NCBI GenBank assembly: GCA_028532985.1
Contig: JANCIK010000007.1
Location: 2,170,001 to 2,234,000 of the forward strand
Origin: Stropharia rugosoannulata
Taxonomy: Eukaryota > Basidiomycota > Agaricomycetes > Agaricales > Strophariaceae
Length of the DNA: 64,000 nucleotides
Reading direction: 5' to 3'
Shown: positions 19,751 to 30,529 of the stretch, piece after piece
How the letters are laid out: every line of letters begins with the position of its first letter
Numbering within the stretch: position 1 is the stretch's first letter
Notes under the pieces: model-generated
What the model saw: only the letters and a program-made list of their open reading frames with translations
Database searches by the model: none
Told to the model about the DNA's origin: nothing
Translations under genes and position numbers: made by a program

Positions 19751-20269
19751 TCAGCGCAGCGCATGAGGAGAAAGACCCACAGGAAAGAATTCCTCCTGAT
19801 AAAAGACCTGGGCGGCATAATGAAGTTGTTGGAAGTGTTCAGAGTGAGGGAGGGTGCCGTAGCGCTCAGCATCGGTAGTGCTGCACAAGCGCAGGACAAG
19901 CTCGCTATAGTGAAGCTGAGCGCACAAGTGCGAGATGCGGGGCGAGTGGCAGGTAGCTTCGGTCAGCGCCAAAGCCCGCTGCAAAGGATGTCAGAACGGT
20001 GCATGAGAACGGTAGCGAAGGGGACATGCGCGCACCGCATGGTCTTGAACATGACGCATCATGTCTAGGCAGATGGTCATGGGAAGCAGCGGTTCAGTCG
20101 CAGACTCGAGAACAAAGTGAAGGGCGCCTATGTAGATGCGGCAGACACGCTCATGGTCATCGAGCGGAATATCAGCTAGCGCCCGCTTGGGTAGAGCAGC
20201 TAAGCGTAGAAAGGCAGGATTAGACCTCGCGCGCTGAAGGAGATTACTTTCGGTATTAAGGGAGGGCAT
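19751..20269 (-). CDS. Antisense gene B of the retroelement (unknown function)
   Basis: ATG 20269-20267 opens MPSLNTESNLLQRARS, followed by LRLAALPKRALADIP, VCRIYIGALHFVLES and ICLDMMRHVQDHAVR to about 20030. A second block in another frame (19984-19751: RALALTEATCHS, AQLHYSELVLRLC, QQLHYAAQVFYQEEFF) ends at a stop at 19751. The two are probably exons joined by an intron near 19985-20030, but I could not fix the splice sites. A TATATATA box sits about 32 bp upstream of the ATG. I know no family. The sequence contains TGCGCGCA (20027), like the rest of the element. Confidence 0.45.
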
Positions 20270-20299
20270 GATGATGAAAGACAGGGTCATGGCTGGACC

Positions 20300-20307
20300 A
20301 TATATAT
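20300..20307 (-). promoter_or_regulatory. TATA box of antisense gene B
   Basis: ATATATAT (rc TATA-type) about 32 bp upstream of ATG 20269, at the spacing expected of a basidiomycete core promoter. Confidence 0.45.
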
Positions 20308-20340
20308 TACAAGACCATCCATCAGAAATGGTGCGCGGAC

Positions 20341-20814
20341 TCAATCGTAGCTGATATCATCTACTACAAGAGCGGCGTCAGGATCTACGTCTAGAACGGT
20401 GGTGCCTGTTGGTTCAGAAGGTGGGAGGTTGTGAAAAGGCATGCCAAGATGGCTGTACCGATCGAGAAGGTGAAGAGCGGCGTTACTGAGCATGCGTGCA
20501 TCGAAATGATCATCGCTAAATCTGCGCTGAGCGCGGCCTTCGTAAAACACGATCGTCATGACTAAAGGCAGGAATTGGCGGTTGAAGTCGATAAAACGCA
20601 AAGGCAGTGTAATCCGATCCTGGAGGAAAACGTCAGCAGAAAGAGCGCTTGCAGGAAATTGAGAAGTTACAAATGCGCGCACGAGGGACTGAGCAGATTG
20701 TAGAGGAAAGTGAAAGGGGCCGTTGTTGCAGTCCTCTGCGAGCTCCGCATGAACGGCGAGTTGTCTCAATATAGCAGTAAATTGGCGAGCCACGGCGGTG
20801 CGCTGATATCGCAC
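20341..20814 (-). CDS. Antisense gene A of the retroelement, 5' end missing or unresolved
   Basis: A 157-residue open stretch ends at TAG 20341 (VVDDISYD). Its first codon in this frame is GTG 20814, directly preceded by a stop codon, so there is no normal start. Either an upstream exon joins at the AG just before it, or the gene was cut by the rearrangement that ends the element here. Visible words: RQFTAILRQLAVHAELAED, LQSAQSLVRAFVTSQF, FIDFNRQFLPLVMTIVFYE, SNAALHLLDRYSHLGM. Leu-rich, probably helical. No family recognised. Confidence 0.45.
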   Translation of the reverse strand: MRYQRTAVARQFTAILRQLAVHAELAEDCNNGPFHFPLQSAQSLVRAFVTSQFPASALSADVFLQDRITLPLRFIDFNRQFLPLVMTIVFYEGRAQRRFSDDHFDARMLSNAALHLLDRYSHLGMPFHNLPPSEPTGTTVLDVDPDAALVVDDISYD

Positions 20815-20819
20815 CTAAT

Positions 20820-21305
20820 GCAACCACTTCCGTGCACATACCCTGCTAAGCAGCACAAAACCTGTGTGCAAGAATGCTTCTTGTTAGCAGGTGCTAGTGT
20901 GCACAGATCCTGCTACCATAGCCCACTGCTTCCGGGCGCAACTGTGCTTGTCGGCACGTCCGGCCTACTTAATACCTGCTGCCTCGCTCTATGGCTGTTC
21001 ACGGCATGGGCGGCAGCACCCCCCGCTTATCCAATTGCTATGAGACATGAGGATCAGCTTCGGCTGCGTACTCGAAGTATGCGCAAAGTACGCGCACACG
21101 CTTATAAACATTACTGGTACTGGGGTCTCTGAATTGGTACACGTACACATACTAGCTGTGTACATGTCTGTCAATTAGCCAGCAGAATATGGAAAGAATA
21201 TCACATTTGCGCTATGTAGTCAAAGGACAGTGCTTGTGTTGTCTTTGATTCCCAAGTAAATACTTGAACTAATCTATGTACATGTAATAACCATAAGTAG
21301 TTAAG
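20820..21305. other. Presumed rearrangement junction zone
   Basis: No exon. Mixed sequence between the last antisense retroelement gene and the 3' end of the CxC2 KDZ gene. The junction between retroelement interior and inverted flank should lie here if the inversion model holds. An exception would be if the KDZ element is itself inserted in the retroelement, in which case the junction lies further right. Confidence 0.4.
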
Positions 21306-24300
21306 CTAATCCTCACTGTCGCTAGTGGTGTGCCATGCACTTTCCAAAATATCTGGGATGCTGTCGGTTGTCCCTCCTTGTCTTACAAATTGGTCGACGC
21401 GTACCCAGAGGCTTTCGCAGTATGCAAGCATTGCATCATACTGACATTTCTGCTCCATGGCATAAGCTCGGCGGCCCTCGTCAAATACTGGATCATAGGG
21501 AACATCTGGGAGTGACCACGTGGCAAGATCTTCGCTGCATTCATGCCACTGCTGCGAGTGGTATTCAAATGTGGCTTTCAAGCGACGCATTTCTTCTTGT
21601 AGTAATTGCACTTCCTCCGCCCATCGGTCCTGTCGTGCCTTGCTCTTACACCATTCAATACGTAGAGCTAGTCGACCGTTGACATTATGTGAATAAAAAC
21701 TCTGGAAATTCAATGAGTCACTTACTGTCATGAAGGGCGGAGTCATTCTGTATCTGATCACCAATGCTGACATGGGTCCAAATCCATGACAGTCTATTAT
21801 GACCCTCCGATGCAAGTGTTTCACCTTGCCGGCCAGGAACACGACACTTTTTTTTCCTTGCTCTAACAGAGTCATCCTCTCCTGCTGGTAGTCCACGGAT
21901 ATCTGTCTCTTTCAGATCAGGAAATGATGCATCCACATCAATGGTACCTGTTGTCGATGGGTGCAATGCTAACTTCAGGATAGCACTGCGCGCGCTCTAT
22001 ATCGGTTAGCTATAGATGAGACTTTGAGATGTGCTTGAGTTATGCGCTCATTTGCTCTGGTATGAGCAATTTGTCCCCGTTTTGAAAGCTGTTTATCGAT
22101 TAGTATGTGAGACCGTAAACGTAGCCCTTCACGAAGATCATCCAGTGTGTCCCATGCTTGTGCACAGCGGAGCCTCCATTCGATGATAACTAACCGAGTC
22201 GCAGGAGATTTGAGGAAATGGATGATGGAAGCATCAATGAGATACAGTAAGGTGGTATCTCAGCTATAACATTTCCTAAATTGCTTTCTTGGTTTCTAAT
22301 TAGCGTAAGAAACGGCATATAAAGCTGCTGGATATTGATCCATGTGGTAATTCTGCGACATAGAATACTTGAACGAATCTTTAACTGAGTCTTTTGGCGC
22401 TCTGTTGAATGGGGCCCAATTGTTAAGAGGGATGAAGCCAGCTGTCGCCTATCACATTGTTAAATGAGTACCAGTAAAATCATAGGATGCAGCACGTACT
22501 GATTTTCCTCCAAATCTATACCCATTGAGATGAGATGACTAGCCGAGACTTCTTCGTGCATCAGAAAGGCAGTAGGTCCCTGAAGGCGTTCTTCATCAGC
22601 TAGTTTGCCTCGCACTGCCTGCTGCGATAATTCTAGTGTTCCTCATTAGATGCACGACATGGATGGTTAATTAAACTTACTCTTTGTGCGAGTTTCAAAA
22701 GGATTTGCGAGGGTGGTATCTTTTTCCCAAGCTTCCAGTTCCTTTGTCCATTTGTCAACATCACTTGGGCTCATACTATTTGTAAGAGCGTCATGACGAC
22801 CTTTGTGATCTGCTGCCTCTGGAACAGCAACTGTGAGACGCTTTAAGAGTAATATAGCTGGTGTTCAATGGTCATATTACGTTAGACATGGTTTTATTTA
22901 CCAAATAGAAAGTGCGTACCAATAGAACAGATTTTACGCCAGTTGTAGTCGCCAAAATGATCATCTAAAGTGTCCTGTCTGGCACCAGGTCCCATTTCAC
23001 GCGTGCTTGATGCAATAGGATTTATAAATGCCCATCCTCGTTCAATAGCCTCACCATCAGTACGCCCAACCTTCGAGTTGAAGTTAAATGAAAACCTGGT
23101 CTGACATTTTTGGATATGTGCAGGCAAATGAAATTTTGGTACAAGAAACCGGTACGATGCCAGGCCATCATGATTGACATGCATCCTTGAGGATACATAC
23201 TTAGGCGTTTCCATAAGTTGATTCCCCACTGACATGCAATATCATACGAGATCACGAGTTCGACAACAGTCTCACTTGAGACACTTGAGCAGAACAGGTA
23301 ATCCATATTGATATATCTAGCGATAATGTCAGCTTGTTTATTTTTAGTTTACGGAGAGCCGTGCTTACCTTTCGCCTTTTTGCAGATCACCAACTGACAT
23401 CGGCCGTTTCATGTCATGTCTAGCACAATCAATAGCACCAACACCCGATGCTGATAAGCCATCTTTCCCCTTTTCACGATTAACAGCATTGTGGTTTGAG
23501 CATGTGCTCGCCTATACATGCGAGATACTTAGTTATATTTATTTAGAAGAAACTGTGTAAACACACCTCTTGTATAATGAGCTTGCCAAATTGATCAAGA
23601 AAGTGTTCATAGTCCGTTGACTCAACAAAATAAGCCAAGCCATTGCCTAATGCAGGATCTGAGCTCCTACTACTGATAAGCTTCCGCTTCAGACGGAAGT
23701 TGGCATCAATGCAAAGAAACAATGTGTATAGATATCTATTTGGGTATTAGTTTCCATATGTAACCATACAAAAATTGGGGTGACCGTTTATTTTGGGGAG
23801 CACTGTGCCAATCATCTGGAAGATTCACACCTGGACGTGGGCACGCTGGACAAAGCACACCACATTGGCCAGATAAAGTTCCATGTGCACCAGACGGAGA
23901 ATTTCCCCGTTTGGAGCGCTTTAACATTTTGAGATGTCGGTATTGGCGCACCATACGCATAAATGACCTGTATCGATCCTGATAATTTTAACCATGATAT
24001 TGTACTATAACTGTAAAATTAAAGTATAGCTTACAGGTGGTGGTTGTGTTCCTGTATTGTCAGAAAGGCGAGACAATGTTTGGTAAAACTCAAATGCTGA
24101 CGACTTTGACTCAAAAGAAAGTAATTGAAACATCTTGAGTACACGGAGTGTAGCACCAGACCGGGAAAGCCGACTGTTGATGGATACCATCCAAACCGAA
24201 GGAGTTGAACAAAATGCGGCAGAGGTACTGTACCACATCCACAGTAGTCAAGTGCAACCTTGTGTACACCATTTACGTCAATGACAGTGAATGATTGATG

Positions 24301-25079
24301 AGAAGATGGGATAGGAATAAAGCATGTTTCTCCGTGCTGATGGCCTAACTGGAAGCGAAACCCAAGGGAGTGCAATGATGATTTTGCCCAATACCCATTG
24401 TCTTTCCAAACCTAAAAATGGCGACATTAACACCTTAAGTACTCATACAAAAGTACAGCGGCTTACTTCAATATTGTGCAATCCATTATGAGCATGTCCC
24501 TTCAAAAGACATGATGCGCAGTGTGGAATGTTTCCAATGCAATCAATACACCGGTATACAGATTCTGTCTCGGCTTTGCATATCTGACAGAATCTGCTAT
24601 TCGAACCTAGTGCTTCCATACGAAGGAACTCGGCTAGGAAGTGTTCACGTTGCTGTCGCCACTGATGCATGGCATAGTCCTTTTTCTATTAGTTACTTAT
24701 TCATACTGAGATTCTCTGTACTTACCCCATTATATATCTTGCGTGGGGCCCTGACATATTTCTTGTCAAGGAATTCAAGGTAGCTTGGATCAATTGCGTC
24801 TTCGTTATCATTGTCAAGAATTGGAGCAATATTAACGTCGACAGGCTCGCTTGTGTCATACCCATGGAGATACATATCTTGGGCCGCTTCTTCCGAATGT
24901 TGAACGGTAACCCTCCCTGAGTGGTACTGCATATTTCCATCAGCATTAATATTAAAGTCTGTTGACAGAAAAGGTGTTTCAAATGTCCCAGAGGAGGAGG
25001 AGTCAACAGAACTCATCACCGGGATCATCATTCCATTAAAAGAATGGCGCCTCCTCTGGCGTTTGCGATTTGTATGCAT
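21306..25079 (-). pseudogene. CxC2-type KDZ transposase, frameshifted
   Basis: Minus-strand multi-exon gene from ATG 25079 (MHTNRKRQRRRHSFNG). Exon 1 ends at KIYNG/GTAAGT near 24727. Then RFCQICKAETESVYRCIDC and HCASCLLKGHAHNGLHNIE; the CxC2 core FTVIDVNGVHKVALDYCGCG and QLLRFGWYPST; LRVLKMFQLLSFESKSSAFE; VLCPACPRPGVNLPDDW; CIDANFRLKRKLISS; ISYDIACQWG; and FLVPKFHLPAHIQKCQ with GRTDGEAIERGWAFINP. It ends in a C-terminal helix (KSKARQDRWAEEVQLLQEEM) and stops at 21306. Two 1-nt frame breaks are visible: near 24190, between WYPST and RSGATLRVLKMF, and near 23187, between KRLSMYP and RMHVNHDG. The element is therefore probably dead. It is related to, but distinct from, the CxC1 gene elsewhere in the window. 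Confidence 0.85.
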
Positions 25080-25204
25080 GGCTAAGAAGTTGGTTGGCGT
25101 TGGTTGGAAGAACTGCTTTATAGAACAAGTATGTGCTTGTTAGACTTATAAATTGTTCTTTGAGCATGATTACCTAGACAACATTCCAGTTAGTGTTTCA
25201 TAAA

Positions 25205-25640
25205 AAATATCAGGATGTGTACGGATATTGTTTGCACATGTCCCAAGTTTCAGATGAGCTGCATGCTTGATCTGCATATACTGGATGCACATGTATGAGT
25301 TGCATATCATCACATACACTGACCGTTGCAAAGGGCTGCGCACATATAGATTGTGCGTGTTTCAGGTCAGATACCCGTTCCATATGGATTGCAAATGTAG
25401 GGGCTGCACGTGCATACTGTGTGTCGCAAATAAGTCGCACACATATGGAGCATGTACAAGGCTATGCGCGTGGGCCGTACGCGCATGTGTCGCAAACAGA
25501 TCGCACACATATAGAAGTTGGTGCATAGAGCATATGCATTGGGCATGTATGTCAGATGTGTGCCTATGAGCATATGAGTAGGGGGCATGTGTCGCAGACA
25601 GGTCGCACATGTATGGGCGTAGCACATTTCAGATGTGTTC
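25205..25640. repeat. Short repeated motif array between divergent genes
   Basis: A core close to GTGTCGCAAACAGATCGCAC followed by ACATAT recurs at about 25425-25447, 25488-25511 and 25589-25614. TGCACATGTATG and GCATATG words lie between the copies. The array lies between the KDZ start (25079, minus) and the gene at 25767 (plus), where subterminal transposase-binding repeats or a shared promoter could sit. Confidence 0.6.
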
Positions 25641-25766
25641 CAGACATATAATTGTTAATGTACCAAGTTGTAGACGGATACATGAACTTCTGCATATCAG
25701 ACAGTCGGATTTTGTATAAAAGACAGGCTATTTGTTGAACTTGCACCGTGATACTTATCTTCTGTT

Positions 25767-26442
25767 ATGTCTGCCAAGTCTTCATCGAAAATTGGCAGCG
25801 ATGGTCTCACTAAAGATCAACGATACTATCAGAAGTAAGTTTATAGTTACTTTTCTTACATCCATAATATATATCTAAACTAGGTATTCAGACACCGAAA
25901 AATTGTAAGTGAGAAGAATGCAATATGAAATAAGCTGAAGCGCCAGCAGAAAGGGCAAGTATGATTACAGGCTTACATGCATACACATCGATTAACTGCT
26001 CTAAGACAGACTTGAAAGCACTAAGGACCATCATGATACATTGACAAATACTGAAAGCACATCACCGGTGAAGCAAATACTTGCCTGCCCTTGTACTGGA
26101 ACGTCTACACCATCCAGTGACGTCTGCGAGCTGGAATCACAAGTTAATCAATGGCTAAGTCAGTGGCACAAAAGCGACACACACTCAAAAGGCAGAGTTG
26201 GGATGTTCAAGGCGGGAATTAATACCAATACCTGGAGAATGCTCGAAGAGAATGGAGAAGACCTAGAGATTTTCTTGTCAAGTGCAATCAGTGATGCAAG
26301 TGGCGACGATTATCACAGACTCTCAACCTTAAGAGAGATACTTTCACGTGCGCTTGGAGTTATAGGCTTTATTACTGAGAATAACATTGTCAACGAGGAT
26401 CTAGTTTATACTCTGCATCGCGGGCATTCCAAGGCAAGGTAG
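25767..26442 (+). CDS. Hypothetical protein, 179 aa, four exons
   Basis: Exons 25767-25834, 25884-25904, 25941-25958 and 26010-26442 join to 540 nt that close in frame, with GT..AG at each border. Start MSAKSSSKIGSDG; then VKQILACPCTGTSTPSSDVC; then a helical block ELESQVNQWLSQWHK, NTNTWRMLEENGEDLEIFL and LREILSRALGVIGFI. No signal peptide or membrane segment. The family is unknown to me. It is divergent from the KDZ gene and could be a companion gene of that element. Confidence 0.6.
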
Positions 26443-26478
26443 AGTAGTAATAGCAGCAAATAGATATATAGAGTACAG

Positions 26479-27236
26479 CTAGTTCATGAACTCGTTCTCA
26501 TTCATAACCCTTTCTGTTCCGTTAGTGATAAGAAGAACCTTCCCAGATTTCAATGCATTGGTGAATGCCTGAACTGCGGATTTCTTTGACTTGTAGCATA
26601 TGATGCTGACTTTCGACCCTAAACGGTTCGGTACATTCTTCCTGTGTAAAGAGATTATTGACAAAATCTCAAGTGCAAAGAAATATACATACAGGCCCTG
26701 ATAGTATCCGGGTTGAGGCCCTGCAAACTGGACGTACCAGCGCTCACTTGGTGAAACGAAATCACGAGTCCCAGAGTGGCCATCGAGCAAAGCATCAAGG
26801 TCCCCTAAGCCGAGCGCTGCCTGACAGTCAGTACTCGATGTTACTCGGCAGTTCGACACATACCGAATGCCATTTGACACACAGCTTAATGTAGTGTTGT
26901 TTTAGTTAAACAGCACCGGTCAAACACAAGTATATGACATACCTTTGTGGGTTCCCTCCATTGTATGGACAATCTCGCACATAGCAGTCACTGCGCCTTC
27001 CATATCATAGGGAGGACCAGGAATGGACGACATGTTTTGGGGATGTATATTTGGAGCCCTGATTCGTGGGGGGACACAGGAATATATACTCCGATTTCTT
27101 CCTCTGGTTCCGCATTTGTCTTGCATTTGCCACATCCATATTGATACCGTGAAACTTCCGAGATTTTATGAATGAGTTGCCATGCAGATACATGTGCATG
27201 CATAACTATTGGGGATAGTGTGCACAACGCTAGCAC
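26479..27236 (-). CDS. Hypothetical protein with possible RNase H1 N-terminal (viroplasmin-like) domain
   Basis: The last exons are clear. One reads SNGIRYVSNCRVTSSTD ... SERWYVQFAGPQPGYYQG. After an intron with a GTATAT donor near 26690, the next reads RKNVPNRLGSKVSIICY, KKSAVQAFTNALKSGKV and stops at 26479. The pattern W-Y-V-x-F-x-G-x-x-P-G-x-Y, then a later A-x-x-x-F-x-x-A-x-x-x-G-x-V, resembles the small RNA/DNA-hybrid-binding domain at the N-terminus of RNase H1, but the match is short. Upstream coding (AEPEEEIGVYIPVSPHESG, PPYDMEGAVTAMCEIVH) lies in other frames, so at least one more intron exists. The start is unresolved. Confidence 0.35.
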
Positions 27237-27292
27237 TGTGCATAATGTTTAAGTACGCACTTGTGGTAAATTTCAGCAACACATTTCACATC

Positions 27293-29508
27293 ATGGGACG
27301 CTCGTGGACAGACACTACGCAGAAAGCCTGGCTCGAGCAAAAACTTCCTGACTACTTGTCTGCTTTACGTGGCGAAGAGACTGGTCGACGCTTCCTACTT
27401 AGCATTTTTGATGAGTGGTTCACGCAATTTCCTGAGTCGCCTTTGGACACCGAGCTTGTCGATGCTGAGAGCATGCAGCAAAAGGCTGAGGCTATTAACC
27501 AGCGCAAAATGGTATGTTCTTTATCCACTCTTTATGTTTTGTTTACTTAGATCATCTAGCAAATTCAACACTGGTTTGAGTGGCATTCACGTCCACATCG
27601 CCCTACCAAAAGTGATGGCCTCGCGGATGCCATTTTGAAGAGTTTTATTACGCCCACAACTGAATCAGGTCTACGTATCACCGAAAAGGGCACCCGCGCA
27701 CCTCACAAAATAGATATATACCAGCGCTTGTACCCCTCCAAGACTTCTGATGCCATCATGAAAGCTATCAATCAGTTCAAGCGCGTGAATCCAGAGCACC
27801 AGTTTGTACCTGCAGATCGCTTTCGCATTAGACGTCAGACTCTCTCGCTTATGCTATCAGAGGAGCCTCCTGAGACAATGAACCTCATTGCGGAAAAGCT
27901 GCGTATCTGGAAGACAACACGGGAAGCTAGGGTCAGAGCGAGAGCAGATAACTCATTAAACTCCCGTGTAGAGTCAAAGACACCTGAGGAGTTCAACTAG
28001 TGAGTGACTAATCCTTCTATGTTTGACCTGATCTAACCTTGACTTCAATAGCTGGATTCGACGTCTTCCTGCTATTATGCAGGAATTCGGCGATTTTGTG
28101 TCAAAGAAAACATGATGGACTTTCCATCTACTCACTGGTGGTCCGAATCCGTCGTCCAAAGGTGACATATATATGCAAAAGTGTGTTATTATCCTTTTCA
28201 CGCTCTGTGAAGTGTATTTACCTCTATCAAGCTATTACTTTGGCCCGAAATCAATTGCCGGAAACACATTCAAAGACTCGTATCCCGCATTTCAGCCCGG
28301 TGTTGCTGCTCCGTTTACGAAGCACTTAATGGACTGTTATCGTATGTCATACTAGCCTACTGCATGGTTTATGGGCTGATATATATATTATAGCTGCACA
28401 TATCAGCCAATTAAGAAGATTACCAGATGGACCTTTGCATATGTGCTCAGATTCTGAAGACGGCTCTGAGAGCTCTGATCTGGATGAACCAGAGACGAAC
28501 CAGGAACTCACCGAGGCTCTGCCGCACTCAACAGAGAACAGCCAAGGTTCGGTTAATGAGAACAGTAGCCATTGTGACTCTAGTGATGAATCTTCCGAGG
28601 ACTCCGATGTACAGACTCGCAATGAGCCGCATAAGAATTTGGAGCATGTCATTATTAGTCGGTCAGGAACTTTGGACAGTGACAAGTCATCGACTGCAAC
28701 ATCTGCTAGTCACCAGATCACGGTAAGTTTCTCATAACATGTGCATGGTTATCACTGATACCATTGATATAATTCAGAGTGATACCCCAGTGTACATTCC
28801 TCGAGACTTTCCCACACCAGCTGACAAGCCTTCAACAGAGTCTGAGCGAAGTAGGGCAAGCACTATTGCTGACTGTGAAATTGATCCTCACCTTCTCAAC
28901 ATGTCGTATGAAGCCAATCATCACCCGTCTTCCTCTGCTGGTGCTGCACCTGGCAATGCTACTGGTAGTGTCGACAACGCCGATGTCGACAGTCTTGCTG
29001 CTCCAACTCCACATGCATCTCCAGTGGCTATGGAAGAAGACACCATCAGTGATATCTCTGCACCACGGACTACATTGCCCTTTGGCAATAGCTCTTCCGG
29101 ATCGGCTATGCTTTCCCGAGATGTTCAGCTGCAACCCGCCGTTACCCGTGTCCCTTCTGCGCCTCAGCCCAGTCAATTCACAAAGACAACCGCCCTTCTT
29201 GCATCATTAATATCCGACTATACCCTGCAGCCTAGCCCAAGCAATGCTCCCCCGTCTGGCCCATCAAACACAGTGGTAGAACCTGCCGAGGCGACGGGCC
29301 GGGTGTGGTTGAACATGAGTTAACAATTGCTGAAAAGCGCAAGCAGACACGGGAACTTAACCTCACCAAGAAGCGTGGGAGGGGATGGGAGTACATCGAA
29401 GTCAATGACTCTGATAATGATGATGGTCCGATAAAGGCGCAGAGACCTTTAGCTAACATTGATATTACTGCTGGCCGCACTCTCCGTTCTCGGGCCAAGC
29501 GCAGCTAG
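27293..29508 (+). pseudogene. Lineage-specific multi-exon gene, broken by a stop and a frameshift
   Basis: ATG 27293 (MGRSWTDTTQKAWLEQKLP). Exon 1 is 27293-27511, exon 2 27560-27999, exon 3 from 28052, all in phase. Block LLSIFDEWFTQFPESP, then HWFEWHSRPHRPTK, and NYWIRRLPAIMQEFGDFVS. An in-frame TGA at 28113-28115 interrupts what reads on as WTFHLLTGGPNPSSKGD. Later exons give YYFGPKSIAGNTFKDSYPAF, an Asp/Ser-rich region (28430-28730) and a Pro/Ser-rich region. Near 29310 the frame must change to reach VEHELTIAEKRKQTRELNLT and the basic C-terminus (TLRSRAKRS, stop 29508). It resembles a widespread mushroom family of unknown function; the gene fragment at 54108-54310 (FIERLFDSWFVRWP) is similar in its first block. 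Confidence 0.6.
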
Positions 29509-29519
29509 CTTAGAGAAAT

Positions 29520-30525
29520 CAGATACCCAGTGTCTTAATGGTAGATCATCTTAACATAGTACGCGTTTCAAACGGCATTCAACATGCTATTGCTCTTCCC
29601 GTGCCTCGTGGCATATTTACGTATCTTTTCTTAGTTAGAACCCATTCAACTGCGTCATTTCTCCTTGCGTTCCTACTATTATATGTGTAGTTCAACATTA
29701 CGCTATTGCATCTAATTCAATATCTATCCCTGCTTGATTGTGACAATGGTTATGTAGCAGATTACATCTTGACGACGTACCATAGTGAGTATCCAAGCAC
29801 ATCGTGAGAAGTTACAACTGACAACTGCACATTTCAGGAACGTGACTGTGTGCACTCTACACTTATGACTTGCGGACGAAGTGTTTGACTAAAGCACGAC
29901 CGCTTCCGAGAGCGGCAAGCCAAAGGGTTGTGCATGGGACGAAGTGTTACACATCTGATACGTGCGGAAGACACTGGATAGTGTACAGTAAAGCCATCAA
30001 TATGCGCTGGTGTTCTGTGCCTCCATACAGGCCAGTGAAATTAAAATTGCAAGCCCTTTGTAGAAGTCAGATCCTACGAAGACGTGTAAGCATAAGAATC
30101 TTGACTGTCTGCGTAGACGTCAAATACTGGCCTATAACAGTGTGTTTAATATGATTTGGCAGACTTGAACGGAGTCAGACAATACTAAGCTGATGAACGG
30201 TATAATTATATCATTGGTGCGTGTTTATGTATAGAGTCAATAATAATGTTTACAAGACCAAAAACGCTACATGATGCTTTTGGGAATCACGCACAACATA
30301 TTGCACAGCATTATCATTCATTGCCAGATTTATGCCGCAGCCCAGCCGCAACTGAGCCGTATCTGTCCTTTAACTGAATGATGCCGCCTCTGCCGGGACA
30401 TCCCAAACCCACGGAAAGTGCTTAGCAGACAATGTGCACATTACCACGTTCTAATAAGCACAAGGCGTGCACACGTACTTTGTGCTAGTTACCACTACTG
30501 TGTGCACAAAAATAGTAGTACTGGC
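29520..30525. other. Intergenic, no feature seen
   Basis: AT-moderate sequence without a supportable exon or a repeat I could pair. Confidence 0.4.
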
Positions 30526-30529
30526 TCCT

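Larger units (their letters stand above)
5976..20820 (+). mobile_element. Gypsy-like LTR retrotransposon, left part (5' LTR to antisense genes)
   Basis: Order: LTR 5976-7192, PBS 7195, gag 7272-9320, protease frame 9326-13853 (split by a nested element), RT/RNase H 13853 to about 16130, integrase about 16095-17786, then antisense genes to about 20814. Protease-RT-RNase H-integrase is the Ty3/gypsy order. No 3' LTR follows; the matching LTR lies inverted at 59146-60362. The right end at about 20820 is approximate (limits about 20.8-21.3 kb), set by the last antisense frame and the last TGCGCGCA-type motif. The 8-mer palindrome TGCGCGCA recurs through LTR, sense and antisense genes. Confidence 0.8.

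Noticed and set aside
22000..25079. Several separate small genes on the minus strand
   Set aside because: The pieces follow the order of one CxC2 KDZ transposase and are joined by short introns or frame breaks.
25205..25640. CRISPR-like array
   Set aside because: Only three imperfect copies, unequal spacing, in a eukaryotic genome.
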